From the NCBI GenBank assembly GCA_040506275.1, contig JBEVXD010000002.1:248001-312000 (forward strand): DNA of 64,000 bases, read 5' to 3'. This DNA comes from Thiodiazotropha sp040506275. Lineage in GTDB: Bacteria > Pseudomonadota > Gammaproteobacteria > Chromatiales > Chromatiaceae. Of this stretch, positions 1 through 8,120 are shown in pieces (position 1 is the stretch's first letter; each line of letters begins with the position of its first letter). Below the pieces are notes generated by a model that made no database searches, was not told the origin of the DNA, and was given only the letters and a program-made list of their open reading frames with translations. Made by a program: the position numbers and the translations under genes.

Positions 1-386
1 ATCCGAGAGTAATCACTTTGCCTCACCTTGGAGCCTCTACGCAGGAAGCGGAGGACAATTGTGCCATCATGGTGGCAGAGCAGGTGAAGGACTATCTGGA
101 AAACGGAAATATCATTAACTCTGTTAACTTTCCCACGATTAATCTGCCACGAAATGGTGGATTTCGGATAGCAGTGGTTAACAACAACGTACCGAATATG
201 GTTGGTCAGATCTCTACAGATTTGGCAAATGAAGGCTTGAATATCCTCGACATGCTGAATAAGTCCCGGGATGGTGTCGCGGTGACGCTGCTTGATGTTG
301 ATCAGCAACCCAGTAGTAAACTGCTTGAAACATTAGCATCCATTGAGGGTGTATTATCTGTTCGTTCTTTAACCGGAGGCGCTTGA
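1..386 (+). CDS. serA: D-3-phosphoglycerate dehydrogenase, C-terminal part (5' end outside window)
   Basis: The frame is open from base 3 and encodes the last 127 residues. It begins in the conserved PHLGAST stretch that closes the NAD-binding/catalytic domain of SerA. It then continues into a C-terminal ACT domain of about 75 residues, starting near GGFRIAVVNNN. SerA oxidises 3-phosphoglycerate to 3-phosphohydroxypyruvate, the first step of serine synthesis, and ACT domains of this type bind L-serine as feedback inhibitor. The next gene, pheA, starts 30 bp downstream on the same strand, so the two are probably co-transcribed. The start codon is not in the window. Confidence 0.93.
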   Translation, partial: PRVITLPHLGASTQEAEDNCAIMVAEQVKDYLENGNIINSVNFPTINLPRNGGFRIAVVNNNVPNMVGQISTDLANEGLNILDMLNKSRDGVAVTLLDVDQQPSSKLLETLASIEGVLSVRSLTGGA

Positions 387-416
387 TAGAGGGCTTTTGT
401 CCACTAGGATCACTGC

Positions 417-1502
417 ATGAACGATGATGCCAAGTTAAAAAGCATACGCCAGCGGATTGATGATATCGATTCACAGCTGCAGCAGTTGATAAATGAGCGT
501 GCCAAAGCAGCTCAGGAAGTAGCGCGAATTAAATTGAGTGCTAATCCTCAGGCAGATTTTTATCGGCCGGAGCGAGAAGCCGAGGTATTGAGAACCGTCA
601 AAGAACGCAATCAAGGCCCGCTTGATGGTGAAGAGGTTGCAAGGCTGTTTCGTGAGATTATGTCTGCCTGCCTTGCCTTGGAGCAGCCTCTGAATGTGGC
701 TTTTCTCGGACCTGATGGCACCTATACTCAGGCAGCTGCACTTAAGCAGTTTGGTCATTCAGTGAGAACCCACTCATTGAATTCTATTGGTGATATCTTT
801 CGTGATGTAGAAGCTGGAGCCTGCCATTTCGGGGTAGTGCCCGTGGAGAATTCGACCGAAGGGGTGATCAGCCATACCTTAGACAGCTTTCTCAATTCAC
901 CACTGCTTATCTGTGGTGAGGTTACACTTCGAATCAATCATCAGCTATTGAGTATGGAGAGCAATCTCAACCAGATCGATAAGGTCTACTCACATGCACA
1001 ATCCCTGGCCCAGTGTAGAGGATGGCTGGATCGGCATCTGCCCAATGCTGAGCGGTTTCCGGTCAGCAGTAACGCCGAAGCTGCTGGAATGGCATCTCAG
1101 CAACCTGCTGCTGCAGCTATAGCGGGTGAAGCTGCTGGAGAGATCTACCATTTAAACCAGTTGGCGACAAACATTGAGGATGAGCCAGGCAATACAACCC
1201 GTTTTCTGGTTATCGGCAAGCAGGATGTTGCTGCCAGCGGCAGGGATAAAACCACAATCCTGTTTTCTATCCACAACACAGCAGGTGGCCTGCATGAGAT
1301 GCTGAGCCCATTTGCTGAACACGACATCAGTATGACCCGTATTGAATCAAGACCCTCAAGGCGTGGGCGCTGGGACTATGTGTTTTTCATTGATGTGGAG
1401 GGGCATAAAGATGATGCCAATCTTTCCCAGGCATTGAAAAAAATCGAGCAGGCAGCGACCCAGTTCAGGGTGCTGGGTTCATATCCCAAAGCGGTTCTTT
1501 GA
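417..1502 (+). CDS. pheA: Bifunctional chorismate mutase/prephenate dehydratase (P-protein)
   Basis: The 361-residue protein has the P-protein layout. Residues 1-90 form an AroQ-type chorismate mutase. Residues 92-275 form prephenate dehydratase, with GPDGTYTQ at 98-105 and the catalytic TRF motif at 261-263. Residues 280-361 form an ACT domain with GLH (291-293) and ESRP (310-313), which bind phenylalanine in this family. It converts chorismate to prephenate and then phenylpyruvate in phenylalanine synthesis. The length is usual for the family. The ATG at 417 has only a weak Shine-Dalgarno sequence, but it gives the standard N-terminus. It sits between serA and hisC in an amino acid biosynthesis run. 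Confidence 0.96.
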   Translation: MNDDAKLKSIRQRIDDIDSQLQQLINERAKAAQEVARIKLSANPQADFYRPEREAEVLRTVKERNQGPLDGEEVARLFREIMSACLALEQPLNVAFLGPDGTYTQAAALKQFGHSVRTHSLNSIGDIFRDVEAGACHFGVVPVENSTEGVISHTLDSFLNSPLLICGEVTLRINHQLLSMESNLNQIDKVYSHAQSLAQCRGWLDRHLPNAERFPVSSNAEAAGMASQQPAAAAIAGEAAGEIYHLNQLATNIEDEPGNTTRFLVIGKQDVAASGRDKTTILFSIHNTAGGLHEMLSPFAEHDISMTRIESRPSRRGRWDYVFFIDVEGHKDDANLSQALKKIEQAATQFRVLGSYPKAVL

Positions 1503-1539
1503 GGCCGTTAATTCCATAACCTTCGAATAACGGCCAATA

Positions 1540-2652
1540 ATGACCAGCTCAGACTTTCCGTTTTTAGAACATGTTTCTCCCGGTGTCAGGGCATTAACAC
1601 CCTATGTGCCTGGTAAACCGATCGCGGAGTTGGAGCGTGAACTGGATATCAGCCACTCCATTAAGCTGGCATCGAATGAGAATCCTCTCGGTGTGAGTAG
1701 CAAAGTAACCCAGGCCATCAATGAGGCGATGACAGAAGTGGCCCGCTATCCTGATGGTAGTGGGTTTGAATTACGCCAGCGATTGGCACAAAAGCATCAG
1801 CTTGATCCATCTGCAATTACCCTGGGTAACGGATCCAATGATGTGCTGGATATGGTTGCCAGAGTTTTTCTGACACCAGGTAGTGAATCACTATTTTCAG
1901 AGTATGCCTTTGCAGTCTATCCGATCAGTAGCCAGGCAGCTGGTGCAAAACTGGTTGCAGCGCCTGCCAAAAACTATGGCCATGACCTGGATGCAATGTT
2001 GCAGCGTATATCTGCAAATACCCGAGTGGTTTGGATTGCCAATCCCAATAATCCTACTGGAACCTGGCTGAGTGAGACGGTGCTCTACAGTTTCCTTAAA
2101 AAGGTACCAGAAAACACGATTGTTGTGATGGATGAGGCCTATCTCGAATATGTTCAAGAGGCGGATTATCCTGATGCATCACTTTGGCTTGACGAATTTC
2201 CCAATCTGGTTGTAACCAGAACCTTTTCCAAGGCTTATGGTTTGGCATCGTTGAGAGTCGGCTATGCCATCTCCCATCCAGTGATCGCTGACATGCTCAA
2301 CCGTGTACGTCAACCTTTCAATGTCAACAGCATGGCACAAGTGGCAGCTCTGGCAGCACTGGATGACCAAGGGTTCATTAAGCAGAGTGTTACCTTGAAT
2401 AATGCAGGTATGACGCAACTGTGCGAGGGTTTCAGTTCATTGGGACTCTCCTATATTCCATCTGTTGGTAACTTTATTGCGCTTGATCTACAGCAGAATG
2501 CCTCAAACATTGATCAGGCCTTGTTGAGGTTGGGCTGTATCACCCGTCCATTAAGCGGTTATGGCATGCCAAATCATTTAAGGATCTCCATCGGATTGGA
2601 GGAGGAGAATCAGCGACTCCTCACAGCATTGAAAGAGGTGCTTAAACAATGA
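1540..2652 (+). CDS. hisC: Histidinol-phosphate aminotransferase
   Basis: This 370-residue protein is a fold-type I PLP-dependent aminotransferase. It shows the substrate-side motif SNENPLG, the NPNNPTG loop, DEAYLEY, and the PLP-lysine segment TFSKAYGLASLRVGY, all typical of HisC. HisC transfers the amino group between glutamate and imidazole-acetol phosphate in histidine synthesis. Copies embedded in pheA-tyrA-aroA clusters often also transaminate aromatic keto acids, so a role in phenylalanine or tyrosine formation is likely here (inference from context). Its last 4 bases overlap the tyrA start, which indicates translational coupling. Confidence 0.93.
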   Translation: MTSSDFPFLEHVSPGVRALTPYVPGKPIAELERELDISHSIKLASNENPLGVSSKVTQAINEAMTEVARYPDGSGFELRQRLAQKHQLDPSAITLGNGSNDVLDMVARVFLTPGSESLFSEYAFAVYPISSQAAGAKLVAAPAKNYGHDLDAMLQRISANTRVVWIANPNNPTGTWLSETVLYSFLKKVPENTIVVMDEAYLEYVQEADYPDASLWLDEFPNLVVTRTFSKAYGLASLRVGYAISHPVIADMLNRVRQPFNVNSMAQVAALAALDDQGFIKQSVTLNNAGMTQLCEGFSSLGLSYIPSVGNFIALDLQQNASNIDQALLRLGCITRPLSGYGMPNHLRISIGLEEENQRLLTALKEVLKQ

Positions 2653-3524
2653 TTGAAAAGCTGACGATAATTGGAGTTGGGCTCATTGGTGGTTCTGTTG
2701 CCATGGCGCTTCGGGAAGAGGGGCGGGTGAAAGAGGTCGTCGGTTGCGGACGCGGCAGTGAGAATTTACAGAAAGCGCAAGAGCTGGGTGTTATTGATCA
2801 CTATACCCACGATGTCGCACAGGCTGTTAAGGGTTCTGACATGGTGCTCTTAGCCGTCCCTCTCGGTGCAATTCGGTCTACTCTTGAAGCAATGCGGAAT
2901 CACTTGTCTGACGGCGTGGTGGTAACCGACGCTGGAAGTGTTAAAGGGAGTGTTGTCGCAGATGTTAGAGCAGTGTTCCAAGGTGTACCAGACTTTTTTG
3001 TGCCGGGTCATCCGATAGCTGGTACTGAGCGGAGTGGTGTTGAGGCTGCTTTTCCTGAGTTATACCGTAATCGCAGAGTGATTTTGACACCTCTACATGA
3101 GACTCGACCAGAAGCTGTTACCCGAGTCGAACAGCTTTGGTGCGATTGTGGTGCTGATGTTTCTAAGATGAGTGTTGAGCATCATGATGAGGTGTTGGCC
3201 GCTACCAGCCATCTTCCCCATATGCTTGCCTATGCACTTGTGGATAGTCTTTCGCGGATGGAAGAGAATGATGAAATTTTCCGCTTTGCAGCTGGAGGGT
3301 TTCGGGATTTTACCCGCATTGCATCGAGTAACCCGGTGATGTGGCGGGATATCTGTATCGCTAACCAGACGGCACTAACTGATATGTTGACCAGGTTTGC
3401 AAATGAGTTGCATGACTTGGCGGGATTGCTGGAAAAGGGTGATGACAGCGGTCTTTTAACTTTGTTTGAATCAGCCAAGAGCGCACGGGATCGATATGTG
3501 GATGGGGTAAAGCCCCCGAAATAA
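2649..3524 (+). CDS. tyrA: Prephenate dehydrogenase
   Basis: The 291-residue protein has an N-terminal Rossmann fold with GVGLIGGS at residues 9-16. TyrA motifs HPIAGTERSG and SHLPHMLAYAL follow in the middle and in the helical dimerisation domain. It oxidatively decarboxylates prephenate to 4-hydroxyphenylpyruvate for tyrosine synthesis. No chorismate mutase or ACT domain is fused to it, unlike the E. coli T-protein. The ATG overlaps the hisC stop codon (ATGA). A 173-bp gap separates it from aroA, so aroA may have its own promoter. Confidence 0.94.
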   Translation: MIEKLTIIGVGLIGGSVAMALREEGRVKEVVGCGRGSENLQKAQELGVIDHYTHDVAQAVKGSDMVLLAVPLGAIRSTLEAMRNHLSDGVVVTDAGSVKGSVVADVRAVFQGVPDFFVPGHPIAGTERSGVEAAFPELYRNRRVILTPLHETRPEAVTRVEQLWCDCGADVSKMSVEHHDEVLAATSHLPHMLAYALVDSLSRMEENDEIFRFAAGGFRDFTRIASSNPVMWRDICIANQTALTDMLTRFANELHDLAGLLEKGDDSGLLTLFESAKSARDRYVDGVKPPK

Positions 3525-3552
3525 CTGATTAAATATTTTCAGTGATTATCCT

Positions 3553-3650
3553 CGATGCTGAAGTCGACCTCTGAAATCTAACTGACAAGTAATTATATGA
3601 TGAATCAAATAGTCTGTTTTCTTCTCAATCATCAGGTGAGTTCAGCATCG
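3553..3650. repeat. Perfect 10-bp inverted repeat in the tyrA-aroA spacer
   Basis: The arms cgatgctgaa (3553-3562) and ttcagcatcg (3641-3650) are exact reverse complements with 78 bp between them. The rest of the 173-bp spacer is AT-rich and could hold the aroA promoter. The pairing could form a long-range RNA stem or a looping regulator site. A chance match is also possible. Confidence 0.3.
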
Positions 3651-3697
3651 CCTACTAAAATTGAAACCCCCCATATTCAATTGCGGATTCTAGGAAT

Positions 3698-5032
3698 ATG
3701 AGCAGTAACATTTTGCAAGGCACCAAACGACAATATCTCGTTGAACCCGGAGGTAAATTGAAAGGAAACCTTCGTGTCCCTGGAGATAAATCTATTTCAC
3801 ATAGGGCGATCATGCTGGGTTCATTGGCAGAAGGACGGACCGTGGTCAATGGATTCCTGGAGGGTGAAGACAGCCTGGCAACCCTGAATGCTTTTCGCAG
3901 TATGGGGGTTGCAATCGAAGGCCCCGAAGGGGGGCAAGTGACAATTGAAGGGGTTGGAATGGATGGGCTTACTGAGCCTCAAGAGCCTCTGGAGCTGGGA
4001 AACTCAGGTACATCCATGCGTCTGCTCAGTGGTCTGCTGGCGGGCAGCGGCCTGTCAGTGATCTTGACCGGGGACAGTTCACTTTCCGGGCGGCCGATGG
4101 GACGGGTGATAAATCCACTGACCCAGATGGGTGCAAAAATCGATGCACAAGAGGGTGGTACCGCCCCATTAGCTCTTGCAGGAAACCTGAAACTTAAGGG
4201 GATTGACTACCAGTTACCCATGGCAAGTGCCCAGGTCAAATCCGCTGTCCTTCTGGCAGGTCTCTATTCGGAGGGCGAGACATGTGTGACTGAGCCAGCT
4301 CCGACTCGGGATCATACTGAGCGTATGCTTCAGGGATTTGGTTATTCAGTCTACCGTGATGGTGAAAAAATCTGCCTGCAAGGTGGAGGGTCCTTAACGG
4401 GGTGTGAAATCGATGTGCCTGCGGATATCTCTTCAGCAACCTTCTTTATGGTTGGTGCATCCATCGCTGAGGGGTCTGATGTGATGTTAGAGCATGTCGG
4501 CATCAATCCAACCCGGGATGGGGTGATTTCGATTCTGCGTCTGATGGGAGCAGATATCGAACTGATGAATCAACGGGAGATCGGCGGTGAGCCTGTTGCC
4601 GATATTCATGTGCGTTCGAGTCGCTTGAAAGGTATTGATATCCCGGAATCATTAGTACCGCTGGCGATTGATGAGTTTCCGGCAATCTTTATTGCTGCCG
4701 CCTATGCAGAAGGTGAAACCCGTCTGAGTGGGGCGGAAGAGTTGAGGGTAAAAGAGAGTGATCGCATCCAAGTCATGGCCGATGGCCTGATTTCCCTGGG
4801 GATTCAAGCTCAACCTACAGAAGATGGTATTACCATCCAGGGTGGCCGCATTAAGGGTGGTCGTGTTGAAAGCCACGGAGATCACCGAATTGCTATGTCA
4901 TTTGCCATGGCCGGATTGGGTGCCACGGGCAGAATTGAAATCTCTGACGTGGTGAATGTAAATACCTCTTTTCCTGGGTTTGTAGCGTTGGCAACGCAAA
5001 CTGGTTTGAGCATTACCGAGAGTGCTGAGTAA
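3698..5032 (+). CDS. aroA: 3-phosphoshikimate 1-carboxyvinyltransferase (EPSP synthase), class II-like
   Basis: The 444-residue EPSP synthase adds the enolpyruvyl group of PEP to shikimate 3-phosphate, the sixth shikimate-pathway step. It shows GDKSISHR (residues 29-36), GNSGTSMRL, SGRPMGR, MASAQVKSA, RDHTE, NPTR and DHRIAMSF. It therefore carries all four short signatures used to define class II enzymes: GDKx, SAQxK, RxHxE and NxTR. The PEP-binding loop keeps Gly in GNSGT, so nothing seen here by itself argues for glyphosate insensitivity. The stop codon overlaps the cmk start by one base (TAATG), so the two genes are translationally coupled. Confidence 0.95.
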   Translation: MSSNILQGTKRQYLVEPGGKLKGNLRVPGDKSISHRAIMLGSLAEGRTVVNGFLEGEDSLATLNAFRSMGVAIEGPEGGQVTIEGVGMDGLTEPQEPLELGNSGTSMRLLSGLLAGSGLSVILTGDSSLSGRPMGRVINPLTQMGAKIDAQEGGTAPLALAGNLKLKGIDYQLPMASAQVKSAVLLAGLYSEGETCVTEPAPTRDHTERMLQGFGYSVYRDGEKICLQGGGSLTGCEIDVPADISSATFFMVGASIAEGSDVMLEHVGINPTRDGVISILRLMGADIELMNQREIGGEPVADIHVRSSRLKGIDIPESLVPLAIDEFPAIFIAAAYAEGETRLSGAEELRVKESDRIQVMADGLISLGIQAQPTEDGITIQGGRIKGGRVESHGDHRIAMSFAMAGLGATGRIEISDVVNVNTSFPGFVALATQTGLSITESAE

Positions 5033-5706
5033 TGGAGAGCATCCCCGTAATTACCATCGATGGTCCCTCTGGATCTGGTAAGGGTACCCTTGCACAGAGA
5101 GTTGCAGATGCACTGGGCTTGCGACTGCTTGATAGTGGTGCAATCTATCGGGTGCTGGGTTTGGCGGTTGAACGTGCTGCTATAAGTATTGAAGATGTAG
5201 CTAAAGTTGTCGAAATAGCCCGCAATCTTCAGCTTTCATTCAAAAAGGGTAGGGTTTGGCTTGAAAATGAGGATGTTTCTGACGCTATTCGTACTGAAAC
5301 AGCTGGGAATGCAGCCTCTAAAGTGGCAGCTATTCCCGAGGTGAGGCGGGCTTTGCTGGATTGGCAGAGAGACTACGCTAAATCTCCAGGATTGGTGGCT
5401 GATGGACGTGATATGGGGACAGTGGTTTTTCCTGATGCTGAAGTGAAGATATTTCTTACTGCAAGTGTGGAAGAGCGCGCGTTAAGGCGTTATAAACAGT
5501 TGAAAGAAAAGGGGTTGAGTGTTAATCTCGCCGATCTTACTGAAGAGATCAAAGAGCGTGACGAACGTGATAGTGGACGGGCTGTAGCTCCGCTCAAGGC
5601 GGCAGCGGCGGCCTGGCAGATGGACTCGACCGAGTTAACAGCCGATCAGGTCTATCTCGAGGTCATGCGGCAGGTCAATAATGCCCTGCCTGATCTGACT
5701 ACTTAG
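5032..5706 (+). CDS. cmk: Cytidylate kinase
   Basis: The 224-residue protein has the P-loop GPSGSGKGT at residues 11-19, the DGRDMGTVVFP motif in the middle, and a C-terminal lid with KERDERDSGR, as in bacterial Cmk. It phosphorylates CMP and dCMP to the diphosphates. The order aroA-cmk-rpsA-ihfB is the classical gammaproteobacterial arrangement. A hairpin with a T-rich tail lies 40 bp after the stop codon and may partly separate it from rpsA. Confidence 0.95.
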   Translation: MESIPVITIDGPSGSGKGTLAQRVADALGLRLLDSGAIYRVLGLAVERAAISIEDVAKVVEIARNLQLSFKKGRVWLENEDVSDAIRTETAGNAASKVAAIPEVRRALLDWQRDYAKSPGLVADGRDMGTVVFPDAEVKIFLTASVEERALRRYKQLKEKGLSVNLADLTEEIKERDERDSGRAVAPLKAAAAAWQMDSTELTADQVYLEVMRQVNNALPDLTT

Positions 5707-5744
5707 CACCCTTTATTAAAGGAGTGTATCAGTAAGAATTGGTG

Positions 5745-5769
5745 GCCGGGATGTTCCCGGCTTTGTTTT
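5745..5769 (+). terminator. Probable Rho-independent terminator/attenuator after cmk
   Basis: GCCGGGA (5745-5751) and TCCCGGC (5755-5761) form a 7-bp GC-rich stem with a 3-nt loop, followed by tttgtttt. This is a convincing intrinsic terminator at the end of the cmk message. rpsA then needs its own promoter downstream or some read-through. Confidence 0.7.
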
Positions 5770-5782
5770 AACTCTAACATCT

Positions 5783-5835
5783 AGTGGATCAAATTAGTTA
5801 ATTCGCTCCACTTGTGCAACAGACATGTTGCAGGA
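5783..5835 (+). promoter_or_regulatory. Structured rpsA leader with two hairpins ahead of the ribosome binding site
   Basis: AGTGGA (5783-5788) pairs with TCCACT (5807-5812). TGCAAC (5815-5820) pairs perfectly with GTTGCA (5827-5832). The second stem ends on the AGGA (5832-5835) that precedes the ATG at 5847. In E. coli, S1 represses its own mRNA through a hairpin-rich leader, so a comparable autoregulatory leader is likely. No experiment or covariation supports it here. Confidence 0.45.
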
Positions 5836-5846
5836 AACCCAATCCC

Positions 5847-7523
5847 ATGACCGAAAGTTTTGCAGAATTATTTGAGGAGAGTCTCTCCAGTACCCAGCTT
5901 CGCAGTGGCGCCATCATTATTGGTACCGTTCTGGATATCACATCCGAAGCTGTCATCGTTAATGCCGGCCTTAAGTCCGAAGGCGTTATTCCCCGTTCTC
6001 AGTTTCTAAATCACTCTGGTGAGATTGAAGTAGAGATTGGCGACCAGGTTGAAGTCGCTCTAGACGCTGTTGAAGATGGCTTCGGTGCCACCAGACTCTC
6101 CCGTGAAAAAGCCAAGCGCGACCAAGCTTGGAAAGTGCTTGAGAAAGCCCACGAAGCCGAAGAGACTGTCATTGGACGCATCAATGGCAAGGTCAAAGGC
6201 GGATTCACTGTTGAATTGAATGATATCCGTGCCTTTTTGCCTGGCTCTCTGGTTGATGTACGCCCCGTACGCGATACTGCTTATCTCGAAGGCAAAGACC
6301 TCGAATTCAAGGTAATCAAACTCGATCGCCGCCGCAACAATGTCGTAGTTTCCCGACGTGCTGTGGTAGAGCAAGAGTACAGTGAAGAGCGCGAAAAGCT
6401 GCTTGAAAACCTACAGGAAGGCCAGGAGATCACAGGTGTGGTCAAGAATCTGACCGACTATGGTGCTTTCGTAGATCTTGGCGGAATCGACGGATTACTA
6501 CACATCACTGACATGGCTTGGAAGCGCGTGAAGCATCCTTCTGAAGTTGTCGAGATTGGTGATGAGATCAGTGTCAAAATTTTGAAATTCGATCGCGATC
6601 GCAATCGTGTTTCTCTTGGTCTTAAACAGATGGGTGATGATCCTTGGGTTGCACTGGCTCGACGTTATCCAGAAAGCACCCGCCTGTTCGGTAAGGTTAC
6701 AAACATTGCTGACTACGGTTGTTTCGTAGAGATCGAAGAGGGCGTTGAAGGCCTGGTTCACGTCTCTGAGATGGATTGGACCAACAAGAATGTCCACCCC
6801 TCGAAAATCGTCTCTCTGGGTGATGAAGTTGAGGTTATGGTGCTGGATATTGATGAAGAGCGCCGCCGCGTTTCTCTTGGTATCAAACAGTGCAAGCCCA
6901 ACCCATGGGATGAGTTTGCCGCAATACACAAGAAGGGCGACCATGTTAGTGGCAGCATCAAATCTATCACTGACTTCGGTATATTCATCGGTCTTGACGG
7001 TGGCATCGATGGGTTGATTCATCTCTCCGACATCTCATGGGATGACGAGGGTGAGGACGCTATTCGCAACTTTAAGAAGGGCGATGAAGTTGAAACTGTT
7101 GTACTTTCCGTTGATCCGGAGCGTGAGCGTATCTCCTTGGGTATCAAGCAACTTGCTCAGGATCCATTCTCACTGTTCGTGGCAGCCAACGAAAAAGGCA
7201 GTTTCGTTAGAGGTACTGTTGCTGAGGTGGATGCGAAGGGTGCAGTTATCAATCTGGCTGACGGCGTTGAAGGATACTTGCGAGCTTCAGAACTTTCCAG
7301 GGACCGGGTTGAAGATGCCCGTGCCATGATGAAGGAAGGCGAAGATATTGAAGCGAAGTTCATCGGAGTCGATCGTAAAAACCGTACCATTTCGCTCTCT
7401 ATCAAGGCAAAGGATGCTGATGAAGAGGCCGCAGCAATCAAGGGATATGCTCGTGATGCAGCAACCAGTGCTCCGACATTGGGTGACCTGCTGAAGGAGC
7501 AGATGGAAAATCAGGACGACTGA
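5847..7523 (+). CDS. rpsA: 30S ribosomal protein S1
   Basis: The 558-residue protein begins MTESFAELFEESL, as E. coli S1 does, and contains six S1/OB repeats of about 75 residues each. The central ones carry the G-x-V-x-x-I-x-DYG-x-F-V core. S1 binds mRNA on the 30S platform and helps unfold structured start regions. The ATG at 5847 is chosen because it matches the family N-terminus and follows AGGA at 5832-5835; an in-frame TTG at 5814 would add eleven unrelated residues. The length equals the usual 557 or so. The upstream leader suggests feedback control by S1 itself. Confidence 0.96.
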   Translation: MTESFAELFEESLSSTQLRSGAIIIGTVLDITSEAVIVNAGLKSEGVIPRSQFLNHSGEIEVEIGDQVEVALDAVEDGFGATRLSREKAKRDQAWKVLEKAHEAEETVIGRINGKVKGGFTVELNDIRAFLPGSLVDVRPVRDTAYLEGKDLEFKVIKLDRRRNNVVVSRRAVVEQEYSEEREKLLENLQEGQEITGVVKNLTDYGAFVDLGGIDGLLHITDMAWKRVKHPSEVVEIGDEISVKILKFDRDRNRVSLGLKQMGDDPWVALARRYPESTRLFGKVTNIADYGCFVEIEEGVEGLVHVSEMDWTNKNVHPSKIVSLGDEVEVMVLDIDEERRRVSLGIKQCKPNPWDEFAAIHKKGDHVSGSIKSITDFGIFIGLDGGIDGLIHLSDISWDDEGEDAIRNFKKGDEVETVVLSVDPERERISLGIKQLAQDPFSLFVAANEKGSFVRGTVAEVDAKGAVINLADGVEGYLRASELSRDRVEDARAMMKEGEDIEAKFIGVDRKNRTISLSIKAKDADEEAAAIKGYARDAATSAPTLGDLLKEQMENQDD

Positions 7524-7531
7524 CCGATCCT

Positions 7532-7598
7532 GGAGTCTGCAACTTAGAGACTCCGAAACCGGGAATAAGGGGTTGCTCGATTTAAAGTGCAACCCCTT
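7532..7598 (+). other. Two strong hairpins in the rpsA-ihfB spacer
   Basis: GGAGTCT (7532-7538) pairs with AGACTCC (7548-7554). A perfect 10-bp stem AAGGGGTTGC (7567-7576) / GCAACCCCTT (7589-7598) closes a 12-nt loop. Neither is followed by a T run, so these are not clear terminators. They may stabilise the rpsA message or mark a processing or attenuation point between rpsA and ihfB. Confidence 0.5.
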
Positions 7599-7628
7599 AA
7601 TAAACGGCGAATTGGAGAACTTACAAGA

Positions 7629-7949
7629 ATGACAAAATCCGAACTGATAGAAATAATTGCCAAAGAGCAAAGCCATCTTGCCTATAGGGATGTCGAGTTG
7701 GCTGTGAAATGCATGATTGAACACATGAGTCAGTCTCTTGCATCTGGTGAACGGATTGAGATTCGTGGTTTCGGCAGTTTTTCTCTGCATTTCAGACCAC
7801 CGAGAATGGGGCGCAATCCAAAAACCGGAAAAACTGTTGCACTTTCTGGTAAGTATGTTCCGCATTTCAAGCCTGGCAAAGAGTTGCGGGACAGGGTAAA
7901 TATCAACTATACCTATTCATTGGAAAATGCCGAGGAAGAGTCGGCCTAA
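7629..7949 (+). CDS. ihfB: Integration host factor subunit beta
   Basis: The 106-residue DNA-bending protein of the HU/IHF family begins MTKSELIEII. It contains GFGSFSLHFRPPRMGRNPKT, including the RxGRNP arm that intercalates DNA and introduces sharp bends. As heterodimer with IhfA it shapes promoters, recombination sites and replication origins. ATG 7629 is preferred because it gives the standard N-terminus and follows GGAG at 7614-7617; an upstream in-frame start would add 14 unrelated residues. The position directly after rpsA is conserved in gammaproteobacteria. The C-terminus has a short acidic tail beyond the usual core. Confidence 0.95.
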   Translation: MTKSELIEIIAKEQSHLAYRDVELAVKCMIEHMSQSLASGERIEIRGFGSFSLHFRPPRMGRNPKTGKTVALSGKYVPHFKPGKELRDRVNINYTYSLENAEEESA

Positions 7950-8120
7950 GGCCACTTATCCCTACTTCGTCCAATGAAAAATAAGGTCATATAGTTTTAT
8001 TTATATGGGCCATGAAGGTGTTTGTTGTGAGTGCTGCAGCCTGCGGTCATATAGGGCTAGTGGCACGCATTGTTTTTTTTCATGTTTACAACGTGGCGCT
8101 GCAATTTAACCGGCATCTGT

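Noticed and set aside
6498..7022. 174-residue open frame on the minus strand
   Set aside because: Antisense to rpsA; produced by the codon pattern of the S1 repeats.
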